From Tachypleus tridentatus (lineage: Eukaryota; Arthropoda; Merostomata; Xiphosura; Limulidae), in assembly GCF_004210375.1 (NCBI RefSeq), contig NC_134829.1, positions 28,226,034-28,290,033 on the forward strand: DNA of 64,000 nucleotides, read 5' to 3'. A program made the position numbers and the translations under genes. Positions 42,201-57,200 of the stretch are shown piece after piece. Position 1 is the stretch's first letter. The number at the start of each line of letters is the position of its first letter. The notes under the pieces are model-generated. The model saw nothing but the letters and a program-made list of their open reading frames with translations. It had not been told where the DNA came from and ran no database searches.

Positions 42201-45200
42201 AAGTTCCTGAAACCAGTATGTGGTTTTGGAATTTTAGAGTTTTCTCCAGAAACGTATTTAATCTGTTAGTTATTACACTCTCAACAATTCTGTCACACAG
42301 CTGATCAGACTGATTAGTCTGTAGCTCTGTGGTTTATTTGTGGTTTTCCTTCTTTAAAAACGATAGATGGAAATATACCAATATATCAGGGAGATATTAA
42401 ATATAGAGCACCTTGAGGTGTTGAAGTAATAGCTGAGTGAAGTAATATAGCATGTAAGCCATATTCTCCTGGTGATTTTGTTTGTTTGTTTGTCTTATGT
42501 TTCGTGATACTTATGTCGTCATAACATTTGTATTATGTGGGTTCTTTGTGCTTGTGTTTCCAGTAGCGGTCGTTTGGTTCCGTATTTATATTGGCAATAG
42601 ATTTATTTTGTTCAATAATGTTATTTTTGTGGTGATAGTCGTCCATATCAGAGTCATTTTGTGTTTTGAAGATGGTTTTTATTTTTTAATATTTCGGTTC
42701 TTTTTGTGTACTTGGGTATGCAGTTTTGTTACCGTGCACTACTGTTGTGTAGGTTTTGAGTGATTCTTGCTTTTATGTATGTTTTGTTCATTTAGTTTGT
42801 TGCAGAACTAATCCCAGTTTTGTAGTTTAAGTTGTTGTACGCTATTTCTTATTAGTTTCTGAGTGAGTTTATATGTGGTTTTATATCCGGATATCTTCTG
42901 TCGATGTACAATCTTTATTGTAGCTGTTTCATTTCATCATATCTGTCACACCTCTGTGGGATTACCACATGTTAATACGTGTATTTTGTTTGTGTTTTGA
43001 TAGTGTAATACTTGTGGGTTCATTGATCCGGATATTTGTCAGTCTCAGTTATTATAATAATAGTTTTGATGAATAATCGTTTTTGGGGAAGGGAGGAGAT
43101 CGAACGTGCTCCATATTGGGAAATTATCACTATCTATATATTTTCCTACTTGGAATTCTATATACATTTGAAGATTATTTCATAAATCAGAATATCGCAG
43201 TGTTTGTTGCCGTAAAAGAGTGCTATAATAATTTAATAATGTAAAATTATTACTGTTTGCCATATTTTCAAGCAAATAACCTGGGGGTTATATACGGGAT
43301 ACGCTAGTGTGCATGTAATACTGTATATTATTTTTGTTTGTTTTTAAGACTGAAATGTGCTTGTGAAATTTATGTTTATTAGAGCTAATGTCGATATATA
43401 GACTTTATTATCTGTTCAATCTCTTCAGATTCTTCAGAATACGGGAAACTTTATTGACGTGTTCTTAGTGGCAAGGTTTCACTTATGAATATCATATCTT
43501 TTTATCCATTTGTTTAAACTGATCTTCGAACTCTTATCTCTTGGAAGCACGTTTGATATTCTCATGTAAGACTGAGAATTCAGTGTTTGTACGATTCATG
43601 GAAGTAGTGGTATTAGGTAGGTGTTTTTAGGCTGTGTTTATGATAATTGTCACGTAATTTTCATTATTTGGTTTTTGGATTTCAAAGATAAAAGTCCAGA
43701 ATCATGTTTGTTGCTTCTTTAGTGGTTGTTCTGTTGGATGTTTGCTGGTTTTGTATGATGGTGGTGTTTGTTTGAACAGAAGAACCACATGTTATTTGTT
43801 CTGTTGGATGTTTGCTGGTTTGTATGATGGTGATGTTTGTTTGAACATAAGCACCACATGTTATTTCTGTAGCATCTGTGGTATTTGACGTTACTACTGC
43901 AGCGTGTGATTTTTTTTTTTTTTAGTTTGCGGTTGTTGTCTTCACTGCTGGTTGACATTAGAGGACCTTGTCTAGTTATGTCTGTTTGTTGTTGTTTTTG
44001 CTATGTGCCGTTTTTAGTGTTATATAATTGTGTTTTTACATGATTTTTTTATTTCATGCGTAGTTAGTACATCATATCGTTTTATGCTTGTTGCCAAAGC
44101 TAGCTGCATCCAAGAATAATTATTCCCAAAGTAAATAAACGTTATTTATTTTTATGTGATACAAAAAATACTTTCTAGTATTTCACTGTAAACAGCTACA
44201 GCCAAAACAAATTTGTAACCAAATATTTTTTACAACAAATTGGTTGTTATCTTAATTGATGGCTGATTTAGGAATGTTTGTGTCGTTATACCTCTCGGTT
44301 ATTGTTTTTGTTACGTATTTTTTTGTTATATAATTTTGCTTTTTTATAAACTTCTATTTTGGGCACTCTTTATAATGTGCCAGGTGTGTTTCATTTAGGT
44401 TGTTGTTTTCTTTTTTTGAGAACTGATGTTCTGTGTTCCCCCCACAGCCAACGCACTCACCGTGGGAGTGATCTAATGGGGCTGATACACATCCCTGTCT
44501 TTGACAACTCTAGCACTGGTTTACTACAACTGCTGGCATTTGTGCTGCTAGATTGTGGGTAAGGATGTGAACATAGTTTCAAAAATGGCGTCCATGACTC
44601 GAGGAAGAGACCAAGAACGCATACTTCAATTCCAGATTTGGGATCAGCGACCTAAAAACTAATTCTTGGACCCAATAATGTCTGGGTAACTTTGCGGGGA
44701 CGTTTTAGCTTTTCTTTGCACCTATCTCCTTCGTATTGGGGCTACATCACATAGAAAAGGATCCGTCGGGCCATCCCGAGTTTGCCCTCCAATTTGGTTT
44801 TGCTCACTCCTAAACTGTGAGAGCTCGCGGAGAAATACACAAATTATTTATTGTCAAGGTTATATAGTACTCGTGTCCACAGCAGTGTTATATATGTGAA
44901 AGCTTTTTTGTTTTTTTACCTGCCATCATCTTCAATAAGCGCTTCCTGGCGTTTTAAAGCCGCATGAACAGTTTGATTTCTCTTAGTAGGAATTTGCGAC
45001 ACTGGCTGTGTAAACTTCTCTGGCTTGAGGTCGTCGTCACTGTTACTTGGAATGGAACTTTCAATGGAATCTAACGACACAAGTTCTCTTCTTCTTCTGC
45101 CATGGTCAGGCTGTGACCTGAGGATATTTTTGTTTTCAATATTTTGTATTTATTTTTAGCCAACATGAATTATAGAAAACTAATGTAAAGACATTAAGAC

Positions 45201-48200
45201 AAACATTTACAAAAAATAATGAATCGCTCTAACAAGCGTAGAAACAAAATTTTCGAGGTTTTTAATACGGTGAAGTGAATGCAATAGTTTTTCCACACAT
45301 AAGAGACATAAAGCGACAACTGAAACTTTCACTGCAGGAAACTCTCACTTCACAAGATATTCGAACACATCAAGATAATCTGTAAACACTCTTAACATTT
45401 ATCTATTATGAAGCACCCACGACATTTTTAGTAATATTAATTACCATTATAAAATGACCAAATACATATATTTGTATAACTCTATATCTTCTACTCACTT
45501 GACATTATAATTAGCCTGAAACTGCGAAACTGCTGCTTCTAAGATTTTAATATTGAAATAAAGATATATTCCACGGTAGACGACTAAACTATTTGAATGT
45601 ATATATGTTACAGTAGACGGCTAAACTATTTCTCTCCTATAAAGAAAACCACACAGGTTTACAAAATGAAACATAACAAAAAATCCCAATAACCTGAGAA
45701 CTATCGAAAATACGACTTTTTTTTTATGTCTAAAGTGTAGCAAACTGATGAATATTGGTGAATAATAGTAACTTATTGTCTCGTGTATAGTTCAGTCATT
45801 TGCTATTATGCTCCTCTGGAGTCTAAGAATATCTCTCCGTGGATATACACTGGCCTGTTAGAACCTGGTGGTTAGTCGCGAATCTGAACCCCCTTCACTG
45901 AATATGCCCCACCTTCTGACATGGGGACGCTATAATGTTACGGTTAATCCCACCTTTCATTGGCAAAAGAGAAGCCCAATAGTTGGTTGTAGGTAATACT
46001 GATTAACTCCTTCCCTCTAGCCTTTCACTGCTAAATTAGGAACGATTAGCTTTGCGCAAAATTCAAACCAAGCAGTTGATACACAAATTATGGACATTAG
46101 CAATACCCTCACGGCAAGAAACCCACACACGAACAACAACCAAATAGCATTTTCATAAGCAATATCTAGATCTGAATATTCACAAAAACACGAACCAGAA
46201 ACCGTTGATTTTATCTGTACTTACAAATGACATGCTCATCTCTGATTTTATTTATTTATTATATTATATCTATTAACATATTATCCCAACTCTCCTTTAT
46301 TCTCATTGTTTAAGTACATTAGGACTGAAACAGTAATGACGTGTGGCTTACTAGTTTCATTTCTGTACAACATATAGTAGTTATGATACAGTTTATAATA
46401 ACTGTCATACGCACTGAGGAAATGGTATTTTCATCCTAAAGGAAACTTAGACACACGTTTACAAAACGGTCAAAACAGACACCATTAAGGCTCAGATATA
46501 GACGCCATAATTTTATACTAATGATCATAGGGTGGAACACTTAACCAGCAGCCCCCGTCGTCACCAAGGCTTTGTCCAATTCAATGGACCGAAGAACCGG
46601 ATAAGCTGTGATTTTCATAGCTTGCCTAAAATTGAAAATGGGAAGTGTGATAAACAGTATCACATTTCGATCACTACATATATCAATCAGCAGCCCAACA
46701 CGTTAACCAAAATAAGGAAACACGGGGAATCGTTTACACTGTCTGAACTAATGAGCAAATGAACTGTAAAAATTGGCAAAATTACTGTGACAAAGAAAAG
46801 TTTAAAAATTGTTATAGTTTACACCAGCAGCATAAATTATTTTCTATTAAAACGAATAAACTTTTGTAAACAGTAAGTGATCATAAATGTATATTTAAGA
46901 GATGTAATGATTCATAAAAATTTACGAATAATTATTTCTATTTCGGTATATGCTTAAATGTGATAAGAATTACAGAATCAATCATAAGGAAGAGGTTTGA
47001 AATATACGTGATAGGTTACGGTACCTAGGAAACATTTATTATTGATATCGTACTTTACGTTTGTACCATTTATCTGAAATTTGTCCGTTTTTAGTTTCGT
47101 AATTTTGCCAATGAACACACAAATCAGGTAATGCAATACTTCTATATTACAAAAATCAGTCATTTTAAAGCAGTATTTTGTCAAACTTGCCACTGGAGTC
47201 TGTGTATAAAGATCATATCATACCGGTCGCTTCTACAGTATTATCCTATATGATTATTCAGGTTGTTCGAAATTCATGTGATAAAAGTCTAAGAAATCTG
47301 TCACTGGAAGTTCTTTAAGTTATCGGACTAAATAAACCTTTTTTTTAATAAAGAGTGAATTGGGGAAACATTCTTAAACAATAGAATATTTGTTACATTT
47401 CACAAGAAATAAACAACTGTCAGCCCAGTATCTTTCATTGCTGGGCGTAGGAGGGTTCACAGGGGAAGGAAACTGGCAATTTAGGGTTACTTCAAAAGGT
47501 CTTTACGAATGAAGCTCAGCACAACTTCTAAAATGAAAGAAAAGTTAAACTAAATATTAATGAAAATAGAAATGACGAAATCTGTCTTGGTTATATTGTG
47601 GTGATACCATAATCTATCTTGGTTATATTGTGGTGATATCGTAATCCATCTTGGTTATATTGTGGTGATATCATAATCTATCTTGGTTATATTGTGGTGA
47701 TATCGTAATCCATCTTGGTTATATTGTGGTGATACCATAATCTATCTTGGTTATATTGTGGTGATATCGTAATCCATCTTGGTTATATTGTGGTGATATC
47801 ATAATCTATCTTGGTTATATTGTGGTGATATCGTAATCCATCTTGGTTATATTGTGGTGATACCAAACTCTATATTGGTTATATTGTGGTGATACCATAA
47901 TCTATCTTGGTTATATTGTGGTGATACCAAAATTTATATTGGTTATATTGTGGTGATACCATAATCTATCTTGATTATATAGTGGTGATACCATAATCCA
48001 TCTTGGTTATATTGTGGTGATATCATAACCTATCTTGGCTATATTGTGGTGATATCATAATTTATCTTGGTTATATTGTGTGATACCAAAATCTATATTG
48101 GTTATATTGTAGTGATACCATAATCTATCTTGGTTATATTGTGGTGATAACAAAATTTATATTGGTTATATTGTGGTGATACCATAATATATCTTGGTTA

Positions 48201-51200
48201 TATTGTGGTGATAACAAAATTTATATTGGTTATATTGTGGTGATATCATAATCTATCTTGGCTATATTGTGGTGATACCATAATCCATCTTGGTTATATT
48301 GTGGTGATATCATAATCTATCTTGGTTATATTGTGGTGATACAATAATCCATCTTGGTTATATTGTGGTGATACTATATTGTACCAACCTTTTTACTTTT
48401 TACTGCAGAAATGACATTTTAAATTTGGGAATCACTAAGGAAATCATTTTATAATACATCGTGCATTTACTTCAACTTCAACACTGGGTATTTTGGATTT
48501 ACTGTGTCGTTAGTTTCACAAAATATTGAAACTAATGATTTCTTACACATTATCCCAATCATTTCTTTTGAAGATAAGGATGCTATTACACCAGGTGTTT
48601 TTTAATATCTTGCTATCAATGTGAAAATTAATTGGCAAATCCCAGATTCAACTGGTATGTCAAACTGACTTCAATATCTTCAAATAACTTCAAGTCTTTC
48701 CTCATCTTACCTGAACTCACGCTTTAGTTTAATTCTTACACATTAACCGTCACATTTACAATCACATCTAGAACATTTCAAGTATGCTTCATTGTTACAT
48801 CGCTTTATATTTACAAGTTAACTTCTCCATGTCGACTCTCATGGTCTCGAGCTAGAACACGGGTCTGGTCCAACGATTTTGATGTCGAAAATTGTGACAA
48901 ACGTTTTCTTTCCGTCTAATCAAAACAACCAAAAACCTTTTCGGAATTACTCTACTTCACGATGTCAAGATGGTTCGTGTGGCAGGTGTGAACAATTCTA
49001 AACATTATCAAACCTTTATACAACATTATTGAAATATAGGCTCAGGATGAAATTATCTACGGGCATAATTGTACTTAAAAAAAAAGAAACATCAGTTTTC
49101 TAGGCAGATCTGAACCTTACCGGTGTCTCTGAAGAGCCCAACTTTGTTGTCTTGCCCTACTTCTGATGGGAGAGGAAACTAATCCATTTGACTCAGAAGT
49201 GACGGGACCTCTTGTTGTAAGATCTTCTCGCACAATAAGGAACTTTTCACGGACTTTGTCTGGCGTCTGTAATACAACACCGGATAATCCAAGCTTTTGC
49301 CTTAGTTTTTCTCCATCTGTCGAATAATCTGTTGTAAAGTTATCATCGGCTGTAGAGAGTACAGACTCTGAAGAGGAAGAAATTGCAGCCCGATGACTTT
49401 TCGGAAAGGATTTGTCTACGAACTCGCGTGAAGGGTCTTGTGTTAAGCTCTTCGACCGTGGACTTGTCGGGCTGGTCGCTTTATGGTGTCTTAAGCTCGG
49501 ACTAGATTGGGTCTCGTGCCTTTTATACGGCCTTCGTGGCGACTTGTGTCTTGGTCCATGAGAGTCTAAATCATCATCCGACGAAGATATTACTTGACTG
49601 CCCATGCTGGTTTTTGATAAATTTCGTGGCAGTTTACCTTCTTGACATTCCGGAAGTCTTTCATTCACAGGAGTGACACTAGGGGAGCTGCAAGTACTTG
49701 ACCATCCACGATCAGAAATTTTTCGAGATCTGTCACCTTTTTTTGGTTTGGGGCTATTTCTTCCTCCTAAACGATGTTTCTCTGGAGTTGAGGTATCTGG
49801 AATCTGTAGACTCAGAGGAGAAGGCTTTCGGTTCTGCTTATTTGAAGTGTTATCGCGTTCCATTTTTAGACACTTTTCAAGAGCCACAAATTTTTCAAGT
49901 TCTTTGGCACTTGTCACCTCACCTTTTTTAATTTTAACATCAATAGTGTCTAATACAATTCCTTCATCATCTACAGAATCTTCAGTACTGGTTGTCTGGT
50001 AAGAAATACGCTTACTTAGCTTTCTACCCAAAAAGTGACCTATATCTTTCGGTGGAGGACATAGTGCACCACCAACAGATGCTCTTCTTTCTGGAAAACA
50101 TGAGGGGTCTCGTTTATGTGGAACTTGAAGACATGAGTAGATTTGCTGGGGAGGAAATTGAAATGCATTTTCGCATTTAGTTGCTAACAGGTTAGGCGAA
50201 AGCAAATGAGAAGCTTTTTGAGGTAAATATAATTTTTTTGTACTAACTTCCAATTCTTCCGCTAAGGGACTGCTGGAATTACACCTGGACATACCGGGAC
50301 TCGACAGAGAGGAATAACCAGAAGTGCTTAGGTTGGATTCTGAGATGGTCCTGTCAGAAGAAGGGCACATAGCAGTCAAAGGACTAAGGTAATTCATTAA
50401 AGGAGGCTTTGTGTTTGGAGTTTGAGGAGGACTAGTTTCTTCAGAATCGCAAGAGCTCATATTAGCTGTGATTAGAATTTTGGGAGTACACAGTTGAAAT
50501 GAATGTTTTTCTGGAGTAGGAAATTCCAATAACTCTTGTTTTGGAGACACTGTACTTGGAAGTGTGGGAAGGTTAATTTCAGAGATATCGCTTACTTCAG
50601 TTGCTGCGCCATCTATCGGTAATGTATTAGCATCAGCGGGACTTGGTACCTCCAACATGTTTGTAATTACTGGTGTGTTATCAGAAAGTTCTGTATTCTC
50701 TGTTGATGGATTCATTTCATAACGCATTTCATCATTCGTTATCGTTTGTGTCTTAGAAATATCGTTATCGTGTATTTGAATTTGTGGCTCAGTGGAACCG
50801 TCAACTTGTGACACAGGATTACTGGGTACATCTCGAATTGGCTTATCTTCAAAACTTTCACAATCAGACTGTCCAGATGCTTGTTGAGGTGAAAGAGATA
50901 TTTCTACTTTAGTCTCGCCCATCTTGACGTCACAACTTAGACTATCTGAGGACGAGGCTTGTTCAAAAGACTGTTCTTTGATGGAATGGAATTCAGTAAA
51001 TGATGGCGCTGAGTAATGTGGGAATCGAGATGAGAGCTTTCCAATGAAAGATGTTTCAGCAACATCTTCACTTTTAGTTGACATGTCAGACATATAACCC
51101 TGGTTTTCATCTTTTGTGGTATTCAGTCGGATTTTTTTACCATTCATTTTAATAAAATCATCTAAACTCATCCTTCTGTTTTTGGATGACTGATTGGAGT

Positions 51201-54200
51201 GTACCAACGATGCTATGATACGTGATGTTTCGACTTCGTTTTTCTCTGATTCACTAGCTTTGTAGTTTTGTTTTCTGGAGGAAAAGCTACGTTTTAGGAT
51301 ATCATCAAAACTAAACGTTCGAGTCTGATCTTTGTCTGAAGGACTTTGATGGTTATTTCTACCACTACGGATACTGTGTTTACGAATTCTGTTGAGAAAA
51401 GACTTTGAACAAGGCTGGGGACTTGTTGCAACTGGAGTGATACTTGCTTGGTTAGAGCTTAAACTGTAGCGTGTCCCTGCGGGCGATGGATCTGTTAAAA
51501 AAATGAAATTTTAGGTTTAAGTTTAAAATTAATTAATACGTAACAGGTAGTGTAACGAAAAACGTCCACTGTACTTGTCTGAAGCCTATTTTTTGTAGTG
51601 AAAAATACCAAACTTGATGCGAATTATACATACCTATATATATATATACACATATCCTTAATATTAAATTAAAACAAACGCTCCAAAAGAATGCAACGCA
51701 CAAACAAAACAAATAATTAAAATCGTTTCTTATTTTTTGGAGTCCATAAATGTAGAATTGGATATATACATATTTCTTGGTTTTGTTTATGTGTTGTTTG
51801 TTAAACACAAATCTACACATTGGACTATTTATGCTTTGCCTACTGATTTTTATCATTAAAGCCCTTATATTTATCGCCGCTGAACCACCACGGGCGTATT
51901 TTTGGAGATGTCCTGCTTTACCCTGCAAGTTTCCATGGCCTACAGTTCGCCTGTAAACAGTGAAATATGTCTGCTATAACAGCGAAACTTGTGTCTTCAC
52001 TTCAAGCCAAATAATAAAATGCATGTGTGAAATGTAAAACGATAACTATTTCATTACGTAAATATATTTTACAGAATTTGAAATGAAACTGGTACTGGTA
52101 TTATCAACCTGAGTAAAATCTTATGCAACATGGTTTAAGCATAGTCGTCTCTAATTTAGAAGTACCAATAAAAGCGAATATAACCAGTGAGTAACACCTT
52201 CCTCCTACTATTTATGGAATATTGAGATTCCTTTTTACAATTATACTCTTGAAATTGGCGAGCGTAATGAGTATCAAATTACTGTTCGAACTGTGGACAT
52301 TTCAGTCTGCATCCAAGCACATTTAGCGACGCCCAACACTGACATTAAACAAGCTAAGTTGTTTTCCTTCACAAATAATAAAAGTAATTATGTTAGTTCC
52401 AACTTAAGTAAATTTACGATACAAATAAATATTATATATACTGTACATCGAAAAATTTTAAAACTTACCTCCTTAACTTTTTCTATTCTCTTAATGCTTC
52501 TTAATAGTAACATAACTGTAAATGGTTTATAGAGAAGAAATGATAGATATTAATTAGAACAATAGAAATTATACGTTACTATGAACGCACAATTTTTACT
52601 TCTTTCTATTTCTTCAACAAAGAACTTTTCAATCTTGTCAGCAAACTTCCGCTTGATGCAGTAAACCAGCAGAATGACAAACAAGACAGCACTAACTGTG
52701 ATTAAGCCTAACCAAAATGGTTCCTCCAACATTCTTTTGCTTAATGGTTTGTAAATAATCCGAAAAACGTATCGGGAACATCGAGGCCCTGTGAAAAAAA
52801 AGTTAATAAATATACAGGAAAATAATATTTTATTTATTTTCAGTTTGTTATAATAATGAATCAAATTTTGATAGATCTTAAGTTTCAGTAGTAAATGAAA
52901 TATAATGAGTAATGATCACAATTTAGCCACAAACATGGGGAGTGGTAAGAGGGGACTCTTCTTGGACGGACGCTATCCTCTGTAGACCCCTTATATAACG
53001 AGAAATACTTGTCATTAAAGTTAAATACTACAAAATGTGTGTCCACTAGATGTAGGGTGCATACTACTTAATTTTATTTTGTATCTCAGCTCAGCACACC
53101 TTCACTACGAAGAGGCTGGCGCCATCCCCACCCATAGAAAGCCATCTCGCTGAAAGTAAAATAAAGTTTCTTTAAATAAAATAAAATAATAATCAAAATT
53201 ATGTTTTTAATATTCAACAAGCATAAAAAATGTTAAATAAAAATTAGGAAGTAGGAAAGGTAGCACCAAAAAAGTAAAGAAATAAGGTAGGAATGGGTGG
53301 GATAAAATTACAACACCTGGTATGTTTTGACATGATGCAACCTCAAAGTGGGTGTGGCCATCGTTTAACCTATTCTTACTTCATCTGTATTTTGTAACTA
53401 AATGAAAGGTGTGTATAGCTAAATTTCAATTTTGTAAAATTTGCTTAAGAAACCAAGTAAGATACATATATGGAGCCAATGCAAGTGACCTTAATGAAAT
53501 ACATGGCATCATAAATGGGGGGGAAATGTTTGATTTCGGAAGTCAGACAGGAAGCTCCAAATACACGGCATCATAAATGGGGGGGGGAGTGTTTGATTTC
53601 GGAAGTCAGACAGGAAGCTCCAATAGTCATACTTTGCTTATGGGAGACATTATAGCTATCTGACTGGTATGGGGTGTGCTAAAAGAATAGTATAAAAGCC
53701 GCTGGTTTCTAAAATATTTAAATTTGTTGAACATGTTGAACATTCAGAAAGAATTAGCTAGTGATAAAATTGAATTAAAATCTACAATTGGATCAAAGTT
53801 CAAAGTAAAACACAAAGTAGGAATGAGCAGGATGATGGCCAAGCCGACTTTCAGGTTGCATCATGTCAAACACAACCAAGTGTTTTAATGTTATTCTGCC
53901 CATTTCTACCTTGTTTTCTTACTTTTTGGTACTCCAATTCCTACTTCTTAATTTTTATATTTAAAAATGTTTTACATTTGCCTCGTGGTTGATTTTTGTT
54001 TTTGTTTTTTATACTAAGTCTAGAGAGTGACTAGGCTTCAGGCCTAATCTTCTATTAGCTTTTCTTGATGCTAAGTCTTGATAGTTACTGGGCTCTAGGC
54101 TTATCCTTCTCGTAGCCTTTCATAGAGCTATCTCTGGACGTTTTATTGCTCTTGCTAATGTATCTACTATGGCTTTTCTTCCATCTATCCAGGGTGGCTG

Positions 54201-57200
54201 CATTTTTTGGCTATATTAATTCCTAAGACATGCTTCACATATTCAGCATTATAGTTTTTAACTTTATTTTTAGAGTAATTTTCTTTTTGCTGGGACAAAG
54301 ACTTTTCAGGTTGTTAACATAAGATTTTCTTTTTTCAGACATTTTGTTTCCTTGAAGACATATTTTTAAAAAAATCGTACTCTTTCAAGTACGACATTAG
54401 ATGTCAATAGGAGACACTTAGTTTGCAAACACACAGGAGATTAATGTCTTAGACATTGACTGCTAAGATAGAATTACTTTTTCCAACACAGAACCCTAGA
54501 GTCAGATGTATAGAACTGAAAACTTTGCTTTCAAAGGTTAGATCATAGTTAGGACCTAGAATCAAATAATCTACGTTTCCTATGTGTTTTCTTTATTTTA
54601 TCTAGTCAATACAGCTACAGTCTCATCACATAGAGTGTGTACATAAGCATTCGTGCCCTTGCAAATGATACGAGAGTGGATTGTTATTGGGTAATTCACA
54701 GAGTTTGCTCGTAATCATAGAATGTGGCAACTAGTGTATTATTAGTAGTTCATTAGAAGTATTGCAAATTCGTTATTGTTATTAAAAACAAAGTAACTGT
54801 CTGCTAAATATTCATGCTTATAATCGTCTTCGGTATTTATCTTTTTAATCAGTGAACAAAATATTAAGACTCGATGTCATTACTTCCGTTCTGAATAAGC
54901 AAGCACCAGTAAGCACCAATTCAAAGATGATTCTTAACTAGCTGCAGGTTATTTTACAGAAACCCTTTTCACAATTAGTTAGACTTTTGGTTATGAATAT
55001 TTCTCCTTTGATGCTTCTTATTTATTAGACATTTTTTCTTTTTTCTGTGCGTCGCTAATTAAATAACAATATATGCGAAAGGAATAAACATATCCACGTC
55101 GTAAAGTACTGAATATCTAATGAATAAAAAAAAATTAATGAATAATAAGCAAATAAAAAATATATTTTCAGTTGAGAAAGTAAATTTTTATTAAGAAAAT
55201 ATCAACAAGATACTTAAATTTAATTAGTTATTTCTTGAACTGAATATCATTTCCAAAATGAATTCATTTCATTAGGTTTAACTCACATATTCCATAAGTT
55301 ACATCTGCCGTTTTCATTAGTTACTAACGGACCAAATACATCGAGGAAATATGTTTTTCTATATAAGTGTTCGTTTGTTTGTTTGTTTTTGAATTTCACA
55401 CAAAGCTACTCGAGAGCTATCTGTGCTAGCCGTCCCTAATTTAGTAGTGTAAGACTAGAGGGAAGGCAGCTAGTCATCACCACTCACCGCCAACTCTTGG
55501 GCTACTCTTTTGCCAACGAATAGTGGGATTAACCGTCACATTATAACGCCCCCACGGCTGAAAGGGCAAGCATGTTTGGCGTGACGGGGATGCGAACCCG
55601 CGACCCTCAGATTACGAGTCGCACGCCTTAACACGCTTGGCCATCACGGCCCATGAGTGTTCGTAGATCTTGTTATTAATATGTGATTTCACCCGTTTTT
55701 CCGTTTCTTAAACAACAACAACGAATTTATGTCAACTTATTCCAGATATCTCATGCTCTTACCTTCATACCAGACGTGACAGCGACAGAAGAAAGTGTTA
55801 TTTACGACCGAACAATCACCATGTTTACTACAGGGGTTGGGGTTACATGGACTCACGGCCTGTTCGCAGTTGTCACCCGTAAACTCCTTGGTACAGCTAC
55901 ATTTGTAACTATCTTCAGTAACACTACATGTTCCGTAATTTCTACAAGGGTTCAAGCTACACCAGGAAAGGTGGCAAAATAAACCTATAGAACAAATTAA
56001 ACAAAGAAAAGTTCTTATGTCTTTTTTTTTTTTTAGCGTAACAGTCTGTTTGTTTAACTGGATTCTATACTTTCTATTAGGAAGTTTTAATAGAGCCATT
56101 TCGGAAATTATTCATTGAATTATTCGAATATGAAAAGTCAGACACATAAGTTAATTACAAGGTAATATTTGAAGGGAAAACAAAAATACTCGGTGGAGAT
56201 ATTTAGGTAAGATTTATCCATTCTGATAATTTGAATTAATTTATGTGTGTTTTTATAATTAGACGAACTTTGCCCAGAATTGAATTGCTTAATAAATCTA
56301 GTGAACTGTAGATAGTTAAAGAAATATTAGTTTAAATTAATGCAGTGATCAATTTTGTCTTAACTTAATTCAACTAAAACTGGCTGAGCCAAGTGAGGCG
56401 TTACTATAGGGTGTTCGGAAAGTCACTGTGCGCTTATTTATTTAGTAACAGACAAATCTGCACAGAGACTTTCCGAACACCTTGTAGAATTAAAATAAAA
56501 ACCTCACACCTAATTTTTGAATTAATATGATTGAGAGTGTAATTTTTCTTATTGCAAAGCCACATCGAGCTATCTGCTGTGTTCATTGAGGGGAGTCGAT
56601 CCCCTGATTTTAGCGTTGTAAATCCGAAAACTCACCGTTGTTCCACAGGGTAACCATATAATTGAGATGACCTTCTGATTCGTCATATAACCATAATGTA
56701 TAAATGTAACTTCTACTGTCAAAATGTTTAAAGTAAATCTCAGTAACTAATTTAGACATCTGATATTATCAATAGATTTAGATCAAAGTTGTTGTTGTTT
56801 AAATACAACACAAAAAACTTTTAAATAACTCAACAAGACAAGGAAAACGTTGAGATGCTTACAAACAGTTTGAGCACTAAGCTTCAATTAGAGGAAAATA
56901 TTAAAAATCAGCACTTCAGATTGAACCGATTTCCCCACCATAAAATTAAATTAATTACTCAGAAAAATTTGCATATATATATAGAGTTTGATCGTTTGCT
57001 TCGAAAAATGCAATGAAACTCCCAACATTCAGTCAGTCACTGAACGATCTAAGACTGAAACTCACAACATTCAGTCAGTCACTGAACGATCTAAGATTGA
57101 AACTCACAACATTCAGTCAGTCACTGAACGATCTAAGATTGAAACTCACAACACTCAATCAATCACTGAATGATCTAAGATAATGAAAGTCGTTAAATCT

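Larger units (their letters stand above)
40735..43950 (-). mobile_element. Decayed Jockey-like LINE (reverse transcriptase) in receptor intron
   Basis: On the minus strand the RT blocks lie in order. A pre-finger segment (about 42760-42480) comes first, then FLEKTLKFQ near 42240. An RKFRVRV-like segment follows near 42130. Next is a palm segment (41969-41715) with NPILIIMYVSNMPPT, IWKRSYTPSIAAANLQSALN and RIKIN. A C-terminal block (41019-40735) holds IYKRYVRPVIEYACPAWINV and LKVPRSTSSDIL. The FADD active site is mutated and stops are frequent. Upstream sequence to about 43950 may be the lost endonuclease/ORF1 region but is not recognisable. A type-2 SINE interrupts it at 41628-41730. Confidence 0.75.

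Noticed and set aside
46532-46762. Plus-strand open frame in the receptor intron
   Set aside because: No recognisable domain, start context or splice sites.
49673-50180. Plus-strand frames opposite the large receptor exon
   Set aside because: They are antisense shadows within a 790-codon exon.
55683-55982. Plus-strand open frame
   Set aside because: It is the antisense shadow of the EGF exon, whose cysteine pattern and splice sites are far better supported.
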